Of a stretch of 64,000 nucleotides of DNA, positions 29,788-41,700 are shown piece by piece; within the stretch, counting starts at the first letter, position 1, and each line of letters opens with the position of its first letter. Origin of the DNA: Megaleporinus macrocephalus (taxonomy: Eukaryota > Chordata > Actinopteri > Characiformes > Anostomidae); the NCBI GenBank assembly GCA_021613375.1, contig CM038728.1:32618907-32682906 (forward strand). Direction: 5' to 3'. Under the pieces are notes generated by a model that was not told where the DNA came from, searched no databases, and saw only the letters and a program-made list of their open reading frames with translations. Position numbers and translations under genes: made by a program.

Positions 29788-32700
29788 CTAAACATAGAGA
29801 GTGAGATATTAAATTAATATCACAAATATTTATATCTCAACTAAGATCATCAAACTTATGTTTTTTATAGATGTTCCACCTGAAAGTATCTTTTGCAGAA
29901 AACACATAAAATGATCAACATTGGAAGATGAGCATAACTGATCCCCTTTCAGAGATTTCTGTAAATACATAATAATAGTATTCTTGAATTAATTTTATAG
30001 CTATTTTGTAAGAAAGAAGTATTATATTATACTATATACTTACATAGTATTATTAATTAAATATTAAATAAATACAATTAAGAAACATAACATACTTTAT
30101 ATTTTATAGTTTTATGTTATGTAACTTGTGGTCACCACCATCACCAGCACTGTAAACTCCATCACCACCACTGTAAACACCATCACCACCACCACTGTAA
30201 ACATCCTCACCACCACCACTGTAAACATCCTCACCACCACCACTGTAAACACCATCACCACCACCACTGTAAACACCATCACCACCACCACTGTAAACAT
30301 CCTCACCACTATCACCACCACCACTATAAACACCATCATCACCACCACCACTGTAAACACCATCATCACCACCACCACTGTAAACACCATCACCACCACC
30401 ACCACTGTAAACACCATCATCACCACCACCACTGTAAACACCATCATCACCACCACTGTAAACACCATCACCACCACCACTGTAAACACCATCACCACCA
30501 CCACTGTAAACCTCCTCACCACCACCACTGTAAACACCATCACCACCACCACTGTAAACATCCTCACCACCACCACTGTAAACACCATCACCACCACCAC
30601 TGTAAACCTCCTCACCACCACCACTGTAAACACCATCACCACCACCACTGTAAACATCCTCACCACCACCACTGTAAACATCATCACCACCAACACTGTA
30701 AACATCCTCACCACCACCACTGTAAACACCATCACCACCACCACTATAAACACCATCATCACCACCACCACTGTAAACACCATCATCACCACCACCACTG
30801 TAAACACCATCATCACCACCACCACTGTAAACATCCTCACCACCACTGTAAACATCCTCACCACCACCACTATAAACACCATCATTACCACCACTGTAAA
30901 CACCATCATCACCACCACCACTGTAAACATCCTCACCACCACTGTAAACATCCTCACCACCACCACTATAAACACCATCATTACCACCACTGTAAACACC
31001 ATCACCACCACTGTAAACACCATCATCACCACCACTGTAAACACCATCACCACCATTACTGCAAACATCACCACCACCACTGTAAACATCCTCACCACCA
31101 CCACTATAAACACCATCACCACCACTGTAAACATCCTCACCACCACCACTATAAACACCATCACCACCACTGTAAACATCCTCACCACCACCACCACTAT
31201 AAACACCATCACCACCACTGTAAACACCATCACCACCACTGTAAACATCCTCACCACCACTGTAAACACCATCACCACCACTGTAAACATCCTCACCACC
31301 ACTGTAAACACCATCACCACCACTGGAAACATCCTCACCACCACTGTAAACACCATCACCACCACCACTGTAAACACCATCACCACCACCACTGTAAACA
31401 CCACTACTTCACGCCAAAACCACTCACAATTACTCTGTTTACATCTCAAGCACTCACACAATATATACAGATATTTAAAAAATGTATCTCAGCGGTTGGA
31501 TGTTTAGTTTATGTACTTACTGTAACTGTATCTCCAAAATGGCAACTTTACAGTACAGGCCAAAAACAGTCTTCACTTTCAATGTAAGTTAACGGAACCA
31601 GAATTTTATCCAAGCTATTTTGGAGCATTTTCATTTCTCCCACTCATTAAACATTTTCCACACAATGTAAACGAAAGCTGTTGCCTTCAAATGATGAAGA
31701 AAAACCATCAATAAAAATGGAGACACGTGTTTTTTTTGTACAGCAATGATATATAAAATACATTTTTACTCATTAAACTACTGAAGAACAGAGTAACATT
31801 TGTAGTCGTACCTCTAGTTGCTCTGGGATTTGTAGTTTCCTGTGGGAGGCGGTGGATTCGGTGTGCAAAGCGATGGACTGTGGGCCGCTCAGGTCAGTGT
31901 TTACTGTGTAAAGATGAGCTGACGTAGTTTCTGTACACCCAACCCAGTCATTAATCTTCTCATTCTTTGATTTGTGAGATTTTATGAAAATCGGCTTCTG
32001 GCGGAATGCTAAGTCTGGATAATTCTTCTGCATCTCCAGGATGGACGTGTCATCGCTCATGAAGGACCTGGACGACCTTCCTTCTTCAGTATCTCTGTTT
32101 TCCGGGACCTTCAGGATCTCCGGGCTTGAGGGTTTGAGACTTTGAAGGCATTCTTCTTCCCCCACTGGACTTAACTTGGGACCAGAGTGCAGCAGCTTAT
32201 CATCCTCCAGAACCTCCTCTCTCACATGACTAGTATCGTTCTCGTGCTGTTCCTCAGTGATACTTCCCAAACCGTTATGTGAAGCAGCTCTTCTGTGGAC
32301 AATGTCCAAACATTCTGCCTGAGACTTCTGACCCATGGCCTCCAGAAGATCCTCACATTCTAACCTGGCGAGAAAAAGCTCGAAGCCCATCCTTTTGGCC
32401 ACGTCTGGGTCAGCATGGTCCGCCAGCAAGTACTCTGTGTCCGTCTCGATGCAGTAGCCGACACTCTGGAGAATACTCTGGGTGGTCAGGTTTGGAAGTC
32501 CAGGTTTGATGTAGTAGACAAAATGACCTGTGAATTTCTACAAAGAACACAAGAACATTACAATAAAAATCACCAGAAGGGGGAGCTGTGGGCTTCTGGA
32601 CCCCCCCTAATAATAGGCATCTGAACACGTCCATCATGCTGTAGTCAATGTTTTGCACATATGTTCAACTCTGGCTATGAGTTTGAATTCTTTATGGCCA

Positions 32701-35700
32701 AAATGAATGAGGCTTTTTGAAAATGCCGCCTCTATTGCCCCCTGGTGGTGAAGTATGAGGGTGCTAAAGAGTTGTTATACTGTTATTGCTACACACAAGC
32801 TAAGTTTGACACATTAAAGTATGCCTGGTTGGAAATGTCCCACCGTAGCTTATATTTTAGTGGTAGCTTCATACATTAAACCTCTGACGTCCACATTTAA
32901 AAGTACATAGCAGTAAACGAGAATGGAGGATGAGTGACGTTAGTCTTTTTCGGTAACACTTAAGGGCTAGTTAACCGTTTACCCACTGTTTACATTTAGA
33001 TCTTAATAAAGTACATCATTTTAAGAAAATATTATTATTTTTTTTTTAATTCAAAACTGATTCATGATTTGTAAGATTTCTGATAACTGGCTCCTTGCGG
33101 CATGCCAAATCTGGATAATTCAGGATGAAGGACGTGTCATTGCATATGACCTAGAGGACCTAGAGGACCCTCCCTCTTCATTATCTCCTATCCCTTGTTT
33201 GAGGCGTTGAAGGCACACCTGGTCCCCCAGTGGACTTAACTTGGGACCAGAGTGCAGCGGCTTATCATTTTCCAGAACCTCCTCTCTCACATGACTAGTA
33301 TAACTCTCTTGATGAGCAAACTTTTAACTAGAGAGATATGAAAGGAGCTGCGTTACCTGGGAGAATTTAAAAAAGCTTTGGAAATTTAAATTTGTAAATT
33401 TAAACAATTACTGATGAGAAAATTGCCGTTGGACATGTTTCTTTCACTTATTTATTTTATTACTAATAAATGTCAAATCTCCTGTGTTTATTTTCTACAA
33501 GTGTTTTTAGTATAACATGCATTGCAGTGTTTTTTACATAAAAATTTCTATAGAATGTACTAAAATTCTGAGATGGACACGTTGCAGAAAGGAGAATTTG
33601 TGTTAAACTTTAATATTTATTATGTTTTGAACATTTACTTAAGTAATATGTCTGATTTCGTATGGATAACCCTTTTATGCTGTAGCCAGAAATGGAACTA
33701 GGTGGCGCTATAAAGGTGTAGAAATAAGAAGAAGCTTTTTTTTTAATATTCTACCACAGCGCATATTATCAGTAGCTACAAAATTCTTATTTGAATTTTC
33801 CACCTTAAATACTGCAGCATTAATTTTCTAGCACTACTTTTAACTAAATTCACTTTCAATTCACCCTGAATTAGAGAGCATTGGGCAGAAACAGGGAGCC
33901 AAAGTTTTGTCAGATTTCTTAGGTTACTTTTAAAAATGGTGCTTAAAACCAGCATGCATCAACATAGTTCTGCTGTCAGGGGAAAAAAAAACCCAAAAAA
34001 ACAAAACAAAAAAAGGAAATAATAAAAATATATACAAAATATATAAAGTATAATACTATTTACTTCAACTTATAGTATTATACTTTGCATATTTTGTATA
34101 TTTTTTTATTATCTTATCTATTGGTGAATGGAGGAACAGTAAGAAGTTCATTGTACATTGTAACTGTCTGTTCTGCTGTGCTATGACAATAAAACTCTTA
34201 AATCTTGAATCTTGAATAAAGCCATGCATCTCCATTTTTTAAGTTTTTCAGTTTCTGACATAATTTGAAAGCACCTGTTGATATTTACATTATGTGTAAA
34301 TATTATATTGAACGGACCAAAAGAAACAGTCCAAAATGACTTGCAAAGACGTCTGGTTCCATAGACTTGCATTAAAAGTGAAGTAGTTTTTTTCCTTCTC
34401 CTGTAAAATGATCATTATGGAGATTAAGGCTTTGTTCCAACAGCAGTGATATTCATGCAAACAGTGTAATAATGGTTATCAACACCACCACTGTGAACAA
34501 TTCTGACTTGACAGGTTTCTCTAGAACAGTGTTTCGCACCAAACCTTTTGTTTACACCTCAATCATTTAATTAGGCAAGATTTTTAAGAAATAAAAATTT
34601 AATTGGTGGATTTCCCCTTTAACGTTGTCTATAAAACAGTCCTGTCTGAATCATTCATAATGTTTTTTTTGTTTTTATTTGATAAAACTCAGACGCTCCA
34701 CCAACCCTGATCTTTAGCATTAGCAGTGTTTACACAACATGTGCTTCAGATCAGCGCTGGGGAACCAAAACACGTTCAGTTTCACTTCTGTAAAGAGACG
34801 CAGGCCAAACGTCTCAAATCACCACCGACCTCACACTGATTCCATCTCTAGGCAACACACAATGATATACACACGACTGCCAGCTCTAATCAAGCAGATC
34901 CACCTCATAATTTATTCATGAGCTCCTGAATATTCATCAGCTATAAACATCCAGCAAGCAGGAAATGAATCTGATATAAAACAATAAACGTATTAACGTA
35001 CGAGGATCGGCAGTGGAAGTGGTCTCCAGCTACAGGTACTTGGGTGTGCACCTCAGTGATAACCTCACCTGGGGCATCAACACTTCTATCTGATCAGGAA
35101 AGGACATCAGCGGCTCTACTTCCTCAGGATGCTGAGGTGTGCTGGACTAGGGATCTCGGTCCTCGCTTCCTTTTACAGATGTTTGGTGGAGAGGGTTCTG
35201 TGTTCCATCATTAACGAGTGGCATGGAAGTAGAGCTGGACGATATGGCCAAAATTGATATTGCGATATATTCCTTAATTTCGGTCGATACGATATAATTC
35301 CGAAAGAGATAAAAATAATTTGAAGGCTTCAGAAAACCTGCCAAGAATCCCTGGAAGTCTGTATCTACTTTATCAATATAAATAACTTTGACTGTAAATT
35401 ACTGTGATGGCCCACTAAGGTCCCCACAGGTAACAACAACATGGGTTGTGTGTGTTGGGTAATGGAGTGTGCTGGGGATGTCATACAGTTTGATGTAGTT
35501 TTGAATGTAGCTTGATGTGCTCAAATAGGGATGGGAATACACTGTTGTTTGCACTATATGTGTAGCTCTCTGATATTGTGTAACATTTCTAACATTGTTT
35601 ATATCTTGTGCTGATGGTTGGTAATTTAACATCGTTTAAAATGTACACTTTTCTATGCTAGGAGTGACACTAGCAAGAAGAGTCAGACCATAGGTTGAGA

Positions 35701-38700
35701 CAGTTTTACCACTTTATTGAGGTCACCAAATGTGATTTACCGCCTTCTTTGTTTGTTCCCCAGGAGCCATGTCTGCAGCGTGGGTCAGTGGGTGGTGCTT
35801 AAGAGGGAGTGCAGGCTTACGGACATGCTTAAATTGCTGGGAAACCTCTATAGGGGGTAAACCAGAGGTATTCAGAGAGCTATGTAAATATATGACATTA
35901 CTGTTTTTTGAAATATTATCTTGTATGTTATCTTGTAAAATGTAAAACATTATTGTCAAGCTGGATTTTATCTGTTAGCCACTGTTGGGGGGGAATGTCC
36001 CCTATGAACCGTTTACAGTGTCACCCATGTTTTTAAAAAGGGGCCATGTTGCCATGGTTTGAGAGATGATGTGTTTTGCCTGGTCAGAACTTTTGTGTCC
36101 CTGTAAGGGGTAATAAATGTTTAAATTGACTCCTCACTGCGCTCCTTGCTTCACTTTTGGTCACACCCTGACAATTACAACAGAAAAAAAAATTCAAATC
36201 CTACTATTAAAACACACCACTGTATGAACAGGTTTATCAGTGCTTACAATAGCATTGCGCCCTTGTGCTGCTTGTTAATATTGGAGTGGAACTGAAAATG
36301 GATTACAACACTGCCATCTAGTGGTCAGAGGTTTAAACACAACACACACTGATTCACTGTCTGCCAGAAATCTGTGTATTGATACTGTGTTTTTTGAGAA
36401 ACGATACAGTGTCACCCATGTTGTTAAAAAGGGGCCATGGTTTGAGAGATGATGTGTTTTGCCTGGCCAGAACTTTTGTGTCCCTGTAAGAGGTAATAAA
36501 TGTTAAAATTGACTCCTCACTGTGCTCCTTGCTTCACTTTTGGTCACACCCTGACATTTACAACAGAAAAGATTTTGTCTGAACATGAGCTGATATGCTG
36601 CTCACTAGCTAATGTTATAAAACTTAGTCAAACATTTGTAGACTAAAGTGCAGATGATAAGATATACAATATAGCTTTTATAAAACCACAAGTGTTAATG
36701 AACTCTGCCCCGTAACCCCTGGAAACACAAGCATGTGATATAATTGGACGACGCAAGGGGCACCTTTGGGACGTTCAGTCAGGAAAATAATGGCGCTTAA
36801 AGGCTCATTTAAGACAAAGAGTTGTGTCTCTTTGTTTTCGAAGTAAATACAGAACTACAAGCTCATCCACCGTCATCATGTTTGATTTACTCCAAACAGC
36901 CTTTTACTGGAAGTGTTGCTCAGCAACCATGTCAACGAGCTGACGCTGAAGGATGTGGAAGTGACGGTTATATCGCTTGAAACGCACACAGACATTTCCG
37001 CAGGTAGAGGAGAATAAATAAGCCTTAAATCAGCATTAAGTTTATTTAATGCAGTGGTGAAACGTACTATACTATTTATTTACTGCTGCCACCGTCAGGT
37101 GAAAGGAACAATTGCAACGTACCGACGGGCCATTAAAGGTGATTCCGCCGCCACCCTGCAGTAAATCGTATATATCAAAATACAGCAAAAATGATATCAC
37201 TGTTATTGAAACATACCGCGGTAAATACCGATATCGAATTATTGTCCAGGCCTACATGGAAGCTGTAGATGTAGATGGACATCTACACCTCAAGATGCTC
37301 CAAGAGGGCCACCTGCATCATAAAGGACCCCACTCATACATGCTTTTTGTCCCGCTCCCCTCAGGCAGGAGTTTGAACACCACCAGACTCAGAAACAGCT
37401 TCGTTCCCATGGGAACACATGGGACTTTACCAGCACTCGCTCACTTAATCCAGGTCATTTCTGCTATCGATACCACTACACTAACTACACCCACCATTTA
37501 TTTCTTGTTTTATATTTTTTATTTCCTTTTCTTCTATATTTTATACTGGATGTTTGTATTTGGGGGGAAACTGGAACTTGGGTACTCAATTTTGTTCTCA
37601 CGTACCACATGTGTTGCAAATGACAATAAAATCTCCTTGAATCCTTGAATGTGTGCTGTGAATTATGGGTTTGCAGGGCTGTGAACAAGGGGTGTGTTAT
37701 AGATTATATATAATAAATAATATTACATAGTATCACATTTACAAACTGCTGCCAAAACAACAACTATAGTTGAATATTTTTTCAACACACTGTGCTGCAG
37801 TAAATCCAGATAAACACAACTATACTCAGGATAATCAACGGATCGGTGATGGATAGATAGGATATAAAATAAATAGTATATAGAAATAGAATAAAGTCTC
37901 ACAGTGTGACACTAGTGCGGTTAACCTGTGTAAACTCTTGGTAGTGCTGTACTGTATACATTAGGGCTGTGTATTTGCAAGGATCTAGCGATACCATACG
38001 TATCATGATTCAGTGGTCACGATTCAATATATTGCGATACTGCAAGCAAAGTGATATATAACGATTTTTCAAATCCTACTATTAAAACACATCACTATAC
38101 AAACAGGTTTACCAATGCTTACAATAGCACTGCGCCCTTGTGCTGCTTGTTAATGTTGGAGTGGAGCTGAAAATGGACTAGAACACTGCCATCTAGTGGT
38201 CAGACATTTAAACACAACACACACTGATGCACTGTCTGTATCGATACTGTGTTTTTTTGAGAAACGATACAATATCACAAAACATAATATCCCGATATTT
38301 ACACCCCTAATATACATGATGTATAATGTAATAGTCAAAGTGTAATAATAACAGTATAGTCATTATTATATATAGTTAACGGTATAGTTATATATAACAT
38401 ACAGTTATACAGAAAAGTCTGTGAAATAAATATATAATATGATATTCTGATACCTGATGACTGATATAGGGGTCCAGTGTTCTTTTAACACAAAATGCTC
38501 AGAAATGCATATTCTGTATCACAATAACAAAAAATAATTATGACAGTGATAAAATATAGACACACAGCTCGTCCCTACTGTGAACCAGCAGCTGTTAGTA
38601 TATAGACCACTGCAGTTATTCGTCACACGTGCTGCTCTTGTGCCTGAATATGGAACTCATATGGGAATTCTCTATGAGAGGAATGAATCATCCAAACTAA

Positions 38701-41700
38701 AGAAAATTAAAGTTTTATTAATGTATGAGTTTTCTTGAGTTTCGCTGCAGCTCGAATCAGACGCACCTCATTATTTATTCATGAACTCCTGAATATTCAT
38801 CAGCTGTAAACTTCCAGCATCCAATAAACGTATCTGTGCTATAAAATCTGCCCTCTCTTTGCAGAGAGATGTGTTACAGAGAATTAACCAAATAATATTT
38901 TGACTTCATATTATAACCACAATACACACTGTTATTACAACAGTGATGAAATATCATCATACTGCTCATCACTTCTGTGAACCAGCAGCTGTACGTCTAC
39001 AGACCACTGCAGTTGTGCTGTCACTCTGTAGTTGGCGCTCTGCTCTTGTGCCTGTATATGGAACTCATATGGGAATTTTCCGTGAGAGGAATGAATCTTC
39101 CAAACTGAGGAAAATCAAGTTTTTATGAGTTTTAGTGCAGCTCTAATCACATTCATTTTAATTTAATTAACATTAGCTCAGTCAGGTGTTTCTTCAGGGG
39201 AGCAGAAAGAGTTAAATACAGAGAATGAAGACTTTTTTTTATATAATAGCTACATCCAGAGTGCAGCACTGCAACAATACTAATAAATGACATTATATAT
39301 ATAACTTATTTTCTTTTTATTTGTATATTTATACACAGTTAAGACGTAAACAAAGTTGTTTAGTGTGTTTTGATGTTGTTCTAGAGTCAGAACAGTGAGG
39401 TCAGTAATATTTATGAAAAACTAATTAACTGATTTTAGTAAGAAGTTAAAAAAATGCTCGTTCTGATTGGTCGAAAGTGATCTGTGTGAACATCTAACAG
39501 ACTGTATGTAGCTTCTATACATTAATGTTCTCTAAGAACGTCTTTCTATTGAGTCAATTCAAGACCAAACATCAAAAGGGGAACTCCACCAACTCCACAA
39601 AAATTCTACATACATTAACAGCTGAGATAAAACAAAGTTGTTCAGAGTGGGTTGATGTCGTTCTAGAGAAACGTTCAGAACTGTTTACAGTGTTGGTGAA
39701 TGGAACCAGGCGTCCTGCTCTAAAAGCGTCCTCACTGTAAGTCATTACCTGAAACCATTTTACACCAAACCACTCTGAATCACTCTCTTCACTAAATAAC
39801 AGGGGACTTTTTGAAAAACTGGTGGAATTCCCCTTTAAATCCATATGACTGCATGTACTAATGTTACTCAACAGTATTGATTTTTAGTTTTTATCATTAT
39901 TGACCGATAACAAGGATTTTATCTACAATAACAAGGTTTGCATTTGGTGTCATTTTCAAAATAAACGTGTCCAATCAGAACAAGCTGTATTAAATGTGGG
40001 TACAGCACACAGGAGTCTCATTAACCTTATTAATACTAGTTATTAATCCTAATAATGCTGACTTAAGGAAGAACTTCACCTATATTGCAAAATCTCCCCA
40101 TAACTAGATAATTAGTTGAGATGTAAACAGAGTTGTTCAGAGAAGCTTAGCGTGAAATGATCTGTTTTAGAGAAACTGAGTGTCAGAACTGTTCACAGTG
40201 GTGGTGAATGGAACCAGACGTCCAAATATGATCACCTGCTATAGAAGTAATACGCCCACACCGTACGCAGGAAATAGTTCCTTATGGTATCACTATTGGT
40301 CATTTCCAGAAGCTGGACAGAGCTGTGACAGTGAGGTCAGTAATATTTATGAAGATCTGATGAACTAATTTTAGTAAGAAGTGAAAATATGCTGCAGAAC
40401 TTGTTCTGATTGGTTGAAAGTGATCTGTGTGAAGACTATAAGTAGCTTTTACACATCAGTGTTCACAAAGAATGTCTTCCCATTGGTTGATTCAAGATCA
40501 AACATAATAGGGGAAATCCACCAACTCCACAAAAATTCTACATAAATTAACAGTTAAGATCTAAACTGAGTGATTCAGAGCGGTTTGGTGTGAAACTGCT
40601 GTTCTAGATACAGTCAGAACTGTTCATAGTGGTGGTGAATGGAACCAGACGTCCTCCTCTAAAAGCTCCCTCCCAGAAAGTTATTACAGTAGATGTTATA
40701 AATACACTGTCTGATGTTTGAGACGCTGTTTTTGATAGTTTCGAGAAGACTTGGTTTACTTATGGTGGAGGGATACATGCAGGACGCTGTGAGGCCAAAT
40801 ATAGTCCCCAAAGATGTATTATAATTTTGCAGGTTTTATTGATTTTAACCATTATTAACGTATATAAGCTCAGAAGACACATGTAGGTTCACTGGTGGGG
40901 TTGATATTAAATAAAATGTATATATGCAAAGAAAAACTAATCTACAAAATGTCAACTTTACAGCAGAGGCCAAAAATTGTATTTACTTTCAATGGAAGTC
41001 AATGGAACCAGAATTTTCTCCAAGCTATTTTGGAGCATTTCTATGGGTCCATTCATCATGAAATTTTCACACGATGTAAACAGCAGCTGTCGTGTTCAAA
41101 TGATGTAGAAAAATAAAAATCACCAAAAATGAAGATACATGACACACATGATGGTTCCTATCACCACCACTGTGAATGACATCTCTACCTTTTCACACCA
41201 AAACTCACTCTGAATCTCTGTTTACACCTCAACCAGTCAGTTACGTAGGAATTTTAGGAAATTTGGTGAACTTTCCCTGTAAGTGACAGATCCCTCTTGA
41301 ACCCACATGGCTGGCCAGACTGGTTTCTTCAGAGGCCACATGGAGACACCAGACAGGTTGATATATAGGAAGTGTAGCTCCCACACTGACTCATCCTACC
41401 TTCAAGGTTCTGATCTCCTTCTTCCAGGGGAACAGGAACAGGTTGACGCAGAGCTTTTCCAGAAGCTCCGTGGCCTTCATGAAGAGCGAGATGCTCTCCT
41501 GACAGTCAGAAGCTCCATGCTGGAGACACTGTTCCACGGTGGGGTAAAAGGGCAGCAAGGTGAAGCTGCTCTCTGCCCCTTCTCTCAGTAACACCCCACG
41601 AGCTTCAGCCACCACCTGCCTGTCCGCACAAACCCCCCACCTGCCTTCAGCCCACCCCGAGGAGCTGTAGAAGCTCACATAGGAGTCCAGTACGTCCGTC

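Larger units (their letters stand above)
35230..37254. mobile_element. hAT-type element inserted in a LINE, with 8-bp target duplication
   Basis: Left terminus TAGAGCTGGACGATAT; right terminus, read inverted, TAGGCCTGGACAATAA. Flanked by the perfect 8-bp repeat CATGGAAG (35222-35229 and 37255-37262). About 2.0 kb, containing a solo LTR and other repeats, and no intact transposase. The start of a related copy may lie at 63770-63860. Confidence 0.75.

Noticed and set aside
30112..31507. Open frames of about 450 codons on both strands (VVVMVFTVVV-type and TTTTVNTI-type repeats)
   Set aside because: Both strands are open only because the minisatellite unit lacks stop codons; no promoter, domain or non-repeat portion supports a gene, and the array lies inside a spata2l intron.
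37112..37648. Plus-strand 178-codon open frame as a host gene
   Set aside because: It starts in the hAT element and continues into the LINE 3' fragment; the recognisable part (LPSGRSLNTTRLRNSF) is LINE-derived.
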